Under the pieces are notes generated by a model. That model saw only the letters and a list, made by a program, of their open reading frames with translations, was not told the DNA's origin and searched no databases. Shown here piece by piece: positions 25,523 to 31,636 of a DNA stretch of 44,371 nucleotides. Origin of the DNA: a virus; IMG/VR virus record IMGVR_UViG_3300044614_000605, positions 1-44,371 of that record; one strand, given 5' to 3'. The stretch's first letter is position 1; every line of letters starts with the position of its first letter. Made by a program: the position numbers and the translations under genes.

Positions 25523-25602
25523 AGAGGGCGCGTATCTGTAGTTGCATCCTAAGGCTAGTCCCGTTTCCTGCCTTTGGGCAGACTGGGGCTAGGGATCGCT
25601 GC

Positions 25603-25881
25603 TTATTGGCGGGCCTTACGCAGCACGATGAGGCTTCCGAGGATATTGATGAGATCCCTTGTAACTTCAGCCTCTTCTTCCGCCCCGTCTAGATCAACCT
25701 GGGCAGCAAGGAGATCAGCAGCAGTGGGTTCCCCCTCTGGCCACTCATACTCCTCACTGTTAATGATGTCGTCGTGATAATGAAGCTTAGCCCCAATATC
25801 TGTTAGACGGTTGGTTGATAGGTCGAAGGCATGTTGAAGAGCCTTGTCGTATTCGGAAGCTTTAACTCGCTTAAACGTCAT
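25603..25881 (-). CDS. Small protein, unknown function
   Basis: The ATG at 25881 has a good Shine-Dalgarno (GGAG) and overlaps the preceding stop by 11 bases. The 92-residue product (MTFKRVKASEYDKALQHAF...) has an acidic middle (NSEEYEWPEGEP) and a helical C-terminus (LINILGSLIVLRKARQ). I recognise no domain. Confidence 0.75.
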   Translation of the reverse strand: MTFKRVKASEYDKALQHAFDLSTNRLTDIGAKLHYHDDIINSEEYEWPEGEPTAADLLAAQVDLDGAEEEAEVTRDLINILGSLIVLRKARQ

Positions 25882-26086
25882 ACTCCTTTCCCCTTTCATG
25901 GAACCAATCAAATGGCTCACCAATGGGCATAGGTTCTGACGGAGCAAGTTGATCATCCTCATACTCCTCACCATCGAAAGAGTCTTCCTCTGGATCAGAC
26001 TGAAGGAACGCAAGGGAATCATCTAGATCCCATAGATCCTCATTCATAAGATCCTCTATAGAAAAGTCGTTATATGAAGGGTGCAT
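25871..26086 (-). CDS. Small, very acidic protein
   Basis: A 71-residue protein (MHPSYNDFSIEDLMNEDLWDLDD...) in which more than a third of residues are Asp or Glu and basic residues are rare. It could be a DNA-mimic-type inhibitor of a host DNA-binding protein, as with several small acidic early proteins of T7-like phages, but no specific similarity is seen. It starts 6 bases after the basic 47-residue protein. Confidence 0.72.
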   Translation of the reverse strand: MHPSYNDFSIEDLMNEDLWDLDDSLAFLQSDPEEDSFDGEEYEDDQLAPSEPMPIGEPFDWFHERGKEYDV

Positions 26087-26092
26087 AACCCC

Positions 26093-26236
26093 CTACCCCC
26101 GTCCCTGACCGCGATAGGCTTTGCGTCCTTTCTTGGGACGAGACCGAAGCCCCGCCCCTTGAGTGGTCCGCTTACCAATGAGATTTCGCTTAACAGGGAT
26201 CTTGGAGCTGTTGGACTTAGATCCTGGTTTAGCCAT
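26093..26236 (-). CDS. Small, very basic protein
   Basis: A 47-residue protein (MAKPGSKSNSSKIPVKRNLI...) rich in Arg, Lys and Gly and ending YRGQGRG. It is probably nucleic-acid binding. It is followed at once by the very acidic 71-residue protein; such opposite charge in adjacent genes suggests the two could bind each other (inference). Confidence 0.65.
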   Translation of the reverse strand: MAKPGSKSNSSKIPVKRNLIGKRTTQGAGLRSRPKKGRKAYRGQGRG

Positions 26237-26260
26237 TAAGAATAGAGAAGGAAATAATAA

Positions 26261-26410
26261 TCAGTTTGGAGACAAAGCAAAAGCCCTCAACATCGCGCAA
26301 AGAGCCTCGCTTTCTTTCAAAAGCAATGGCTCCTTAGCGGACTGACGGGCTTGCTCGATCTCTTGTTCAAGTAGTAGAAGCTTCTGCTCTACAACCTCAA
26401 GAGTCGTCAT
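26261..26410 (-). CDS. Small coiled-coil protein, unknown function
   Basis: Starting at the ATG at 26410, inside the end of the preceding gene, it has 49 residues. MTTLEVVEQKLLLLEQEIEQARQSAKE forms clear leucine heptads, so it is likely a coiled coil. No domain is recognised. Confidence 0.6.
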   Translation of the reverse strand: MTTLEVVEQKLLLLEQEIEQARQSAKEPLLLKESEALCAMLRAFALSPN

Positions 26411-26576
26411 CAATAGAGTTGTTGTGTAAGAGGTGGTACGCATCCTGTATCAAGGGATCCCAATACGGATGACGTGTCTTAGTCATCTCAATAACCCAAC
26501 CCTGTTCGTGATCCAATAACCGAGAGAAACCCTTATTGGCAAGACGACAGACAATCGAATTACCATCAGGTTCCAT
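26397..26576 (-). CDS. Small protein, unknown function
   Basis: A 59-residue protein (MEPDGNSIVCRLANKGFSRLLDHEQG...) with a Shine-Dalgarno (TGAGG) before the ATG at 26576, placed 4 bases after the preceding stop. It has an aromatic and acidic C-terminus. No domain recognised. Confidence 0.68.
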   Translation of the reverse strand: MEPDGNSIVCRLANKGFSRLLDHEQGWVIEMTKTRHPYWDPLIQDAYHLLHNNSIDDDS

Positions 26577-26580
26577 AGCC

Positions 26581-26772
26581 TCAGTAGTTGAAATCGAATC
26601 CGGTTTGGGTGAGTGAGAGTTGATAGGCTGATGCCTTCTTAAGCAATCGTGTGGCTTCGGCCAGCTCTTGCCGCGTGGCTGTGCTGTCCTCGCGCAACTC
26701 GTGTCGCGCTTGTGCCATGACTCCGATTGCATCCAAATGAGTGAGCTGCTCAAGGCCGTTGCAATGCGTCAT
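26581..26772 (-). CDS. Small protein, unknown function
   Basis: A 63-residue helical protein (MTHCNGLEQLTHLDAIGVMAQARHELRED...). The spacing to the next gene (4 bases) supports it. No strong ribosome binding site and no recognised domain. Confidence 0.6.
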   Translation of the reverse strand: MTHCNGLEQLTHLDAIGVMAQARHELREDSTATRQELAEATRLLKKASAYQLSLTQTGFDFNY

Positions 26773-27089
26773 TGGCAGAGTAGTACGGGTGTACCGGCAG
26801 GAAAGCCCTGCCCGTAGGCAGGTGGCGGATTATGCAAAAGACGCATAGACCGCTTGTAGATGTTGTGTGGCGGTTGTTACTTCACGCGCCACAGACACCG
26901 CTAGGCGAGGCCAGGCTCCCAAAGGCTCACGGCTACTGGCTGCCGGGGTCGAAACCCGCTCTTCAATTACCCGGTCCGGGCGATGCCGCAATTCTGCCGG
27001 GTATCTGCCCATAGGCAAGTGTCTGCAACGACAATCTCAGGGACTTTTCTGAGACCAGTCCTAAGACCTCGCGCATCCCACATCGCGTA
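26773..27089. other. Largely non-coding early segment
   Basis: About 317 bases. Two palindrome copies are here (26809-26820 and 27006-27017). A 60-residue frame from an ATG at 27012 (MGRYPAELRHRPDRV...) to 26830 is open but has no ribosome site, and its start lies in the palindrome, so I do not call it a gene. Otherwise I see nothing definite. Confidence 0.5.
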
Positions 27090-27332
27090 TCAGCGGCTGT
27101 AGCAGTTGAACCCATACGTCATCTGTACACACGTTGTCTGCTTGGGCTGTGTGTCCAAGACAGAAGGCGCGGTAGGCAAGGCGTAGATCTGTGGAACAGG
27201 CAGAGCCGGTGTGCTGAGGTCCTGCCAGTCGCTATCTACTGGAGACACAGAGACAGGAGTTATCACCTCATAAGCTCGCGCAACCGGAGCCGCACAAACA
27301 GCAAGGGAGACAAGGGCTAGGAGTGTCTTCAT
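27090..27332 (-). CDS. Small secreted or periplasmic protein with signal peptide
   Basis: An 80-residue protein. The start MKTLLALVSLAVCAAPVARA is a typical signal peptide with an AxA-type cleavage site, leaving a mature chain of about 60 residues (YEVITPVSVSPVDSDW...) with two Cys near the C-terminus that could form a disulphide. An alternative ATG lies four codons earlier (27344). It follows a strong terminator, so it may have its own promoter. Secreted early proteins are unusual in T7-like phages. Function unknown. Confidence 0.68.
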   Translation of the reverse strand: MKTLLALVSLAVCAAPVARAYEVITPVSVSPVDSDWQDLSTPALPVPQIYALPTAPSVLDTQPKQTTCVQMTYGFNCYSR

Positions 27333-27423
27333 ATGGTTAGACATAGCAAGGCCTAATCCCGCGCAAAGCACGTCGCAGCAGATCAGCACCGTATGTGCGG
27401 CTTGTGAAAATATATCCACGCAT

Positions 27424-27456
27424 TAAAAGACCCCCAGACCAATGAAGACCTGGGGG
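27424..27456 (-). terminator. Rho-independent terminator in the early region
   Basis: On the minus strand CCCCCAG pairs with CTGGGGG, extended by three inner pairs (two are G-T), and is followed by TCTTTTAATG. It sits between the gene ending at 27479 and the secreted-protein gene and divides the early region into two transcription units. Confidence 0.8.
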
Positions 27457-27478
27457 CCGGCGGTGGTTGACTCACTCT

Positions 27479-27634
27479 CTATTGCCTATGGGCAGCTGTA
27501 GCCTCGCGCAAAGCGGAGGGCTGATTGATCGTGGAGGGATCGACGCCTAAAGCGCCGTAGACAGTGAGGCAGGAGATCAGGGCAGTGAAAAAGACCAGGA
27601 GGAATCCTTCACAAAGGGTTGAGAGGCGGTTCAT
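27479..27634 (-). CDS. Small membrane protein
   Basis: A 51-residue protein (MNRLSTLCEGFLLVFFTALIS...) with one transmembrane helix (about residues 10-30), starting at the ATG 13 bases after the preceding stop. A longer form from 27697 is possible. The palindrome copy at 27483 covers its 3' end. Function unknown. Confidence 0.62.
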   Translation of the reverse strand: MNRLSTLCEGFLLVFFTALISCLTVYGALGVDPSTINQPSALREATAAHRQ

Positions 27635-27647
27635 TGTTAGAGAAGAA

Positions 27648-27968
27648 TCAGAAACAGGAGATGAGGCAATCGACCACATCGCAAGCAAGAACCCCATAGG
27701 AGCTAGCGTCGTGGTACTTGCTGAAATAGGACTCTTCAGCAGGACTGACTACCGCACCAGCTGGAATCTCTTCCTGGCAGAAGGCCTGGTAGGCCGCGTA
27801 GTCCTCTTCGTCTTCGTAGTAGTCAAAGGAAGATTCGTCGCCGTTGACGATGGCTGAGAGCCAATGGGACGGAATCTGGAGGGTGAAGCTTGGGTCGTGG
27901 TTGGCCTGAGCTTCAATCCCTTCAAGCTGCCTAGCCTCAACGTAGACAAGGTGTTGGTCAGTGATCAT
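27648..27968 (-). CDS. Early protein, unknown function
   Basis: A 106-residue acidic protein (MITDQHLVYVEARQLEGIEAQ...) with an Asp/Glu/Tyr-rich middle (ESSFDYYEDEEDYAAYQAF) and two Cys near the C-terminus. The only feature nearby is the upstream palindrome (28065). I recognise no family. Confidence 0.72.
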   Translation of the reverse strand: MITDQHLVYVEARQLEGIEAQANHDPSFTLQIPSHWLSAIVNGDESSFDYYEDEEDYAAYQAFCQEEIPAGAVVSPAEESYFSKYHDASSYGVLACDVVDCLISCF

Positions 27969-28080
27969 GGCTGTGGTTGGTGGTGATGATGGCCGCGGCT
28001 TGTGACAAGCGTTAGGCCAATGAACAGGGAGAGGGATCCGATCCCCCGCATCACGCTTGTTCCCTGTCTATGGGCAGTTG

Positions 28081-28269
28081 TCAGAGCAAGCCCCGCTTGT
28101 ACTCAAGGGCAGACTCAAGGACGTAGCAGCAAAGGTTGGAGAGGGAGCGCCCCTCCTGATCTGCCTTGTCCTGAAGGTTCCGCCATAGCCCGTATGGAAT
28201 CGTGATCGTGATTCGCTGGGGCTTGCGGGAGTGGTGAGGTGTGTTGTCTATGGGCAGGTGACTAATCAT
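28081..28269 (-). CDS. Ribbon-helix-helix (CopG/Arc-like) protein
   Basis: A 62-residue protein with the strand RITITIPYGLWRNLQDKADQEG followed by RSLSNLCCYVLESALE, the beta-helix-helix arrangement of small DNA-binding repressors. It starts at the ATG overlapping the preceding stop; the palindrome copy at 28245 lies within its first codons and another follows its stop at 28065. It is therefore a second candidate for the palindrome-binding protein (inference). Confidence 0.72.
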   Translation of the reverse strand: MISHLPIDNTPHHSRKPQRITITIPYGLWRNLQDKADQEGRSLSNLCCYVLESALEYKRGLL

Positions 28270-28663
28270 GGCTAATTGCCTCATGGGCGATTGCCTCGAC
28301 ATAAACCCAGACAATCTGATTGATCAAGGTTTGAATACCGGCAACCTTTGTAGGATCGGAGCTGATCTGTTGAAGCCAGTCTTCACCTATTGAGATTGCT
28401 AGATAATCCTCGATTTCATCTTCGTGCCTCTTGAAGAAGGCTTCAGTTTGGCTGTAGTAAATGTGTTCACTGGCACAGCCTGACTCACAGCCGCAGCTGG
28501 CTATGTCCCGCAAAGTGCTTTTGTCGTAGGCAGACAGAATCTCGTCGCGGGCTGTCTTGGATGCAGTCATCACGTTGGTCATGATGGGTTCGGTTGTGGA
28601 AAGGATGCCCTTCTGATGGAGGGCAATGCAGAGGCGAGGCGTCGAACCTCGCGCGTGAGCCAT
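28262..28663 (-). CDS. Conserved phage protein (DUF7222-like pattern), unknown function
   Basis: A 133-residue protein if it starts at 28663 (TAATG overlap with the previous gene); an internal ATG at 28582 (MTNVMTASKTARDEIL) fits the conserved core better. The core has CGCESGCASEHIYYSQTEAFF and an acidic helical segment, a pattern seen in small early proteins of other phages. Function unknown. Confidence 0.7.
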   Translation of the reverse strand: MAHARGSTPRLCIALHQKGILSTTEPIMTNVMTASKTARDEILSAYDKSTLRDIASCGCESGCASEHIYYSQTEAFFKRHEDEIEDYLAISIGEDWLQQISSDPTKVAGIQTLINQIVWVYVEAIAHEAISHD

Positions 28664-28842
28664 TACTCAATCCCTGCTGTGTGTTCGAGATCAGCTAGAC
28701 AATCAAGGAGCGGTGAGAGAAGAGGGTGATCGTTGAATTGATCCCACTCCTCGTCTGTGCTTGCCTCGCGCATCTTGGAGAAGGCCAGGAGCACAGCCTC
28801 AACATCCTCAGAGAACTGACTGATCGCTTCGAGCGTGGTCAT
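28663..28842 (-). CDS. Small acidic protein, unknown function
   Basis: A 59-residue protein (MTTLEAISQFSEDVEAVLLAF...) with overlapping stop and next start (TAATG). A palindrome copy lies 13 bases upstream of its ATG (28855-28866). No domain recognised. Confidence 0.65.
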   Translation of the reverse strand: MTTLEAISQFSEDVEAVLLAFSKMREASTDEEWDQFNDHPLLSPLLDCLADLEHTAGIE

Positions 28843-28977
28843 GGTGTCTTTGGTTGTCTGTGGGCAGGTGAGACAGCAGCACAGGGCCGCGTCTCATGCA
28901 CCTAAGGTAGCCCTCTCGCTTGCCCTTGGGCAGGGATGCAGCAAGATCGTCACAACTCGTAACAGAGAACAGACATA

Positions 28978-29178
28978 CTACTCATCTACCACCCACTCGG
29001 AGCGTATGGCGGCGATGGCCTGGTCGCGGCCCGTGGACTGTCTCTCCTGCTTCAGGGCGTCGATTCGCTCCCCCATGCTCTGTGCTGCCTTAGCAAATAA
29101 GACGAAGCGCATCTGCTCAATCTGTTTAGGCGTCATGTAGCGGATGTGAGCGGCTTGTGATCCTTTGTCTTTACTCAT
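28978..29178 (-). CDS. Small protein, unknown function
   Basis: A 66-residue helical protein (MSKDKGSQAAHIRYMTPKQIEQ...). It overlaps the end of the preceding gene by 8 bases. Two palindrome copies (28921, 28855) lie downstream of it. No recognised family. Confidence 0.68.
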   Translation of the reverse strand: MSKDKGSQAAHIRYMTPKQIEQMRFVLFAKAAQSMGERIDALKQERQSTGRDQAIAAIRSEWVVDE

Positions 29179-29506
29179 CGTCGAATCCTTTGTGTTGATA
29201 AGGGGCGCTTATGGTTAGTGTTGGTAGCTGATGTGAACTGCTGGGGTTCTCGGTGACAGTAACTATCGCGTCTTGTTGCCAGTGCGGTGCATCGTCTTTG
29301 GCTGCCTGTTCGTGATAGTCCTTAATCGCATTTGTCAGCGTTGTGTCTATCTTGTAGCTGATGTAGCGTTCTTCGAGCCAGTAGAGAAGGCCTAGTATCA
29401 GATAGCGAAGAATGGAAGGTAGGTGTTTTGTCTGCTTGTAGATTGCTCTGAACTCAGCGAGTCGCAGCTTCTGTGGTTGATAAGGATTAGTAGTGTCATG
29501 ATACAT
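29171..29506 (-). CDS. Early protein with a membrane segment, unknown function
   Basis: A 111-residue protein (MYHDTTNPYQPQKLRLAEF...) with a probable membrane helix at about residues 30-45 (LPSILRYLILGLLYWLEE). It is the first gene downstream of the Fur-box-like promoter (29545-29573), about 32 bases from the predicted transcript start. Function unknown. Confidence 0.68.
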   Translation of the reverse strand: MYHDTTNPYQPQKLRLAEFRAIYKQTKHLPSILRYLILGLLYWLEERYISYKIDTTLTNAIKDYHEQAAKDDAPHWQQDAIVTVTENPSSSHQLPTLTISAPYQHKGFDDE

Positions 29507-29757
29507 GATACGAATCCGTATTAGGGCGGACAGATCCTCTGATGTATATATCAGGAATGAGAATCATTCTCAGTACGAAGAAGGCATTGAGTTGGGATAA
29601 ACAACTCCCCCATTAGATCCTTGAACTACTGAAGAGCCTTGCAGCGCAATGGTTCCCAGGGTTTGAGTCTGCTAGGGCCTGCAAAAAGCAAGACCCCCCA
29701 CCCCCCAGGACCCCCCATACGGGGGAAGCAGAGCGTCAGCCCCCAGCGTTAAAGGGT
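29507..29757. other. Non-coding segment between the Zn-ribbon protein and the next early gene
   Basis: About 251 bases. Apart from the promoter/operator, the minus strand has three nearby G6 runs (29694-29716) and a CCCCC-GTAT-GGGGG hairpin (29711-29725), possibly a G-quadruplex or a terminator-like structure for the 67-residue gene. I see no gene. Confidence 0.5.
29545..29573 (-). promoter_or_regulatory. Candidate host-type promoter with a Fur-box-like operator
   Basis: On the minus strand a -35-like CTGAGA (29573-29568), a 17-base spacer and an extended -10, TGA-TATATA (29550-29545), point at the gene starting at 29506. Within and across the spacer lies the perfect 7-1-7 palindrome TGAGAATCATTCTCA (29558-29572), which matches the bacterial Fur-box form. 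Repressor binding there would block the promoter. Both hexamers match the consensus at only four of six bases. Confidence 0.6.
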
Positions 29758-29961
29758 TCAGAAATTTCTCCCAAAATCTCGGGACCCAAACCGCTCATAG
29801 CAAGCAGGACACATCAACTTCCCCGTCTGTAAGCCCCCACAAGAGGCTCTAACGAAGTGATACACCCCACACGACCCACACACACCCCAATCGACCTTAG
29901 AGGGGCTTCTAGGGGCCTCTGAGAGGCTTATAGGTTCATCCCTGTCATAGCTGTTGTTCAT
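29758..29961 (-). CDS. Small zinc-ribbon protein
   Basis: A 67-residue protein with two CxxC pairs (WGVCGSCG and LMCPACYERFG) about 20 residues apart, enough for one zinc ribbon. It overlaps the end of thyX. A DNA- or RNA-binding role is likely but not shown. Confidence 0.68.
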   Translation of the reverse strand: MNNSYDRDEPISLSEAPRSPSKVDWGVCGSCGVYHFVRASCGGLQTGKLMCPACYERFGSRDFGRNF

Positions 29962-30589
29962 GGAGCAAGTTCTTAATAGCTGGTAGTTGTTGAGAAAGGA
30001 TCTGTCTCACCTCTTCCGCAATCACCCGATGTTCAAGCTGGGTAGACGGATCACAACGGACCTGGCAGTAATGGATGTATGACCTGATAGAGCCGGATAA
30101 GTAGAGACGGCTCGGAGAGGCCAAAGGCAGGACACTCCTTGCACACTCCTTAGCAACCCCATTGGAGACCATCTCTCGATAGAGGTCATCAGACTCAGCG
30201 AATAGGGAGGCAATACGACGGAGGTAGATAGCCCTCTTCTCCCCATCAAGATCATCAATGGAGTTCTGTCTGTTCTTGAGGTCTTGCCGTCTCAATGCAG
30301 GAATTACGGGACTTCCAATGCAGGTAACATCGGCATAACGCTGAGAGAACTCCTGTATCGCAAAGCTCCTATGACGAATGATCTGAGCAGCTATAGCCCT
30401 AGTGGTATTGATCTCGATGACCATATGAGCCATCTCAAAGGGAGACCAATGTTTGTGGGTAATCAGATACCGTAGCAACTTCTCCTCAGTATCCAAGTTC
30501 TGTTGGTTACTGGGATTAGATACTCTGGCACAGTAAGCGATAAGGTGTTGAGCATCAGGGGTAATAGAGACGAGGGATACAGCAGACAT
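29945..30589 (-). CDS. thyX: Flavin-dependent thymidylate synthase
   Basis: A 214-residue enzyme from the ATG at 30589. The ThyX signature RHRX7S is present (R72 H73 R74 ... S82), followed by QRY. The extended motif differs from the usual form: RHRSFAIQEFSQRY has Ala and Gln where RHRxxSxNExSxRY has Ser and Asn. It makes dTMP from dUMP with FAD and methylene-tetrahydrofolate and is common in cyanophages. It is the first gene of the genome in transcription order. Confidence 0.92.
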   Translation of the reverse strand: MSAVSLVSITPDAQHLIAYCARVSNPSNQQNLDTEEKLLRYLITHKHWSPFEMAHMVIEINTTRAIAAQIIRHRSFAIQEFSQRYADVTCIGSPVIPALRRQDLKNRQNSIDDLDGEKRAIYLRRIASLFAESDDLYREMVSNGVAKECARSVLPLASPSRLYLSGSIRSYIHYCQVRCDPSTQLEHRVIAEEVRQILSQQLPAIKNLLHEQQL

Positions 30590-30786
30590 AACTCGATGCG
30601 GTGATAGACCTAAAGAACTCTTACCCAATAGCACTAATAACAAACATATCAATACCAATAGAGAAGAGAATACCTAGGACCAATAGCAGATCAGGCATAC
30701 GGTGATACGACGATAGGTCTTAGTACATAACCCCCATAGCAGCTATAGCATGATTGAAGGAGGTAGATAGGTAGGTTATTATGATG

Positions 30787-30864
30787 GATATATACTAGAT
30801 ATATATTGCTATAATGCCGTCCTAACGGACGGATGATTATAGAGTGATATATACTAGATATATA
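30787..30864. promoter_or_regulatory. AT-rich dyad with two face-to-face TATAAT boxes
   Basis: The 19-base element GATATATACTAGATATATA occurs twice (30787-30805 and 30846-30864). Between them lie TATAAT on the plus strand (30810-30815, with TGC before it), a 6-bp-stem hairpin CCGTCC-TAAC-GGACGG (30817-30832) and TATAAT on the minus strand (30841-30836). Each repeat is separated from its TATAAT by 4 bases. The minus-strand box would drive thyX and the early genes. An origin or bidirectional regulatory site is the alternative. Confidence 0.55.
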
Positions 30865-31078
30865 GGCATAAAGAGCAAGCTAGTATTGATGCTTATGATT
30901 ATGTTATTTGTCATTGTCATTCCAAATAAGCATAACCATGCCGTCATACGGATCGACTACGAAGACTCACTATCGTTCGTCTTCTTGTCTCTCCTGGACG
31001 GCCCTCGGCCCTCCGCTCTTGGTCTTAACCAAAAGGAGACTTGTCTTTCCAACGACCGGCCCTCTAAGCCGTTGGCGG

Positions 31079-31098
31079 TGGGGTAGTTACGTCCCACT
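31079..31098 (-). promoter_or_regulatory. Candidate phage promoter near the genome terminus
   Basis: The minus strand reads AGTGGGACGTAACTACCCCA, sharing the blocks GGG, CGTAA and TACCCCA in the same order with the element upstream of capsid (8493-8514). It faces thyX and the early genes. Block spacing differs by one to two bases, so the match may be coincidental. Confidence 0.38.
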
Positions 31099-31374
31099 GT
31101 CGATCAATTTTTAAGGAGGTAGGAAGGGGGAGACAAAGGAGCAGAGCGTTAGCTGTCCTTCCGTTCCCGCGGATGTTGAGCCGTCAGGGCTTAAGCCACT
31201 GAGCGTTTGTCTTTTGTTTGATGGTTGATGATGGTGCGATAACCTTTGTCATCCCTTCCCTTGTGGAGTTGGGGACCCCTCCCGGAGGGGGAGAGGTCTT
31301 TGATCCGCTGTTCCACAATGTCGTAAGGGCACCACTCCTTACTAACTCAGTACAAAGCCCTGAGCTGCGGCTTC

Positions 31375-31566
31375 TTAGTTGGTAACCGTAGTCGCCTGAC
31401 CGATGGTGTCCACATCAACAGCCTTATAGGTGTCGAAGGCGGAAGCCATCAGGTCCAGGAGTTCATTTACGGTCTTATTGACGGTGTTGACACCATCAGT
31501 CACACCAATAGACACACTGCCAAAGGAGGTATCCATCGGTTGGAACTTGGGGTAAGTCCGAGCCAT
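31375..31566 (-). CDS. Small protein after large terminase, unknown function
   Basis: A 63-residue protein (MARTYPKFQPMDTSFGSVSIG...), the last gene before the non-coding terminus block, in the position of T7 gp19.5. No recognised motif. It starts 70 bases after the terminase stop. Confidence 0.68.
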   Translation of the reverse strand: MARTYPKFQPMDTSFGSVSIGVTDGVNTVNKTVNELLDLMASAFDTYKAVDVDTIGQATTVTN

Positions 31567-31636
31567 TGGTATTCAAGGTATGGAGAGGGTCGGAGGCGGA
31601 TGCCTACCGAGCCCTTCAAACATGGGTCTATGGTCG

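Larger units (their letters stand above)
23834..28932. repeat. Dispersed 12-bp palindrome family (ten copies, early region only)
   Basis: Copies of the inverted repeat TGCCYATRGGCA or close variants start at 23834, 25106, 25569, 26809, 27006, 27483, 28065, 28245, 28855 and 28921, each 12 bases. Two match the palindrome fully (TGCCCATAGGCA at 23834 and 27006); TGCCTATGGGCA at 27483 is its complement form; three start TGTC. On the plus strand most are followed by a GGTG-like flank (for example CAGGTGA). Most lie between genes; the copy at 28245 would fall in the first codons of the ribbon-helix-helix gene and the one at 27006 overlaps the start of a doubtful small frame. The pattern suggests operators, promoters or short RNA hairpins for early transcripts. 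Confidence 0.8.
30590..31374. other. Non-coding terminus-type region
   Basis: About 785 bases without a supported gene, between the last virion-side gene and thyX. In T7-like genomes the terminal direct repeats and first promoters occupy this place. It contains the dyad at 30787-30864, the promoter-like element at 31079-31098, a CCAACG/CGTTGG stem-loop (about 31049-31075) and a C/G-rich hairpin (about 31284-31298). Short plus-strand frames (30844-31086, 30908-31114) have no supporting signals. Confidence 0.7.

Noticed and set aside
26940-26975. GGGGTCGAAACCC near 26948 as a tRNA T-arm
   Set aside because: Loop is not of standard length and no other tRNA arms fit around it.
26830-27012. A 60-residue minus-strand frame
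   Set aside because: Its start lies in a palindrome copy, there is no ribosome binding site and no recognisable sequence. Left as non-coding.
28620-28655. A tRNA T-arm-like hairpin (CGAGG-TTCGACG-CCTCG) on the minus strand, possibly a tRNA 3' fragment or second att site
   Set aside because: No acceptor, D or anticodon arms at tRNA distances, and the segment lies inside two overlapping reading frames. It is probably chance.
30844-31114. Two overlapping plus-strand frames of 68-80 residues
   Set aside because: They are the only protein-size plus-strand frames outside genes, lack ribosome sites and lie in a region with regulatory features.
23790-31374. CRISPR array or toxin-antitoxin locus in the early region
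   Set aside because: The repeats are short palindromes at irregular spacing with genes between them, not direct repeats with spacers. No recognised toxin pair was found apart from the single ribbon-helix-helix protein.
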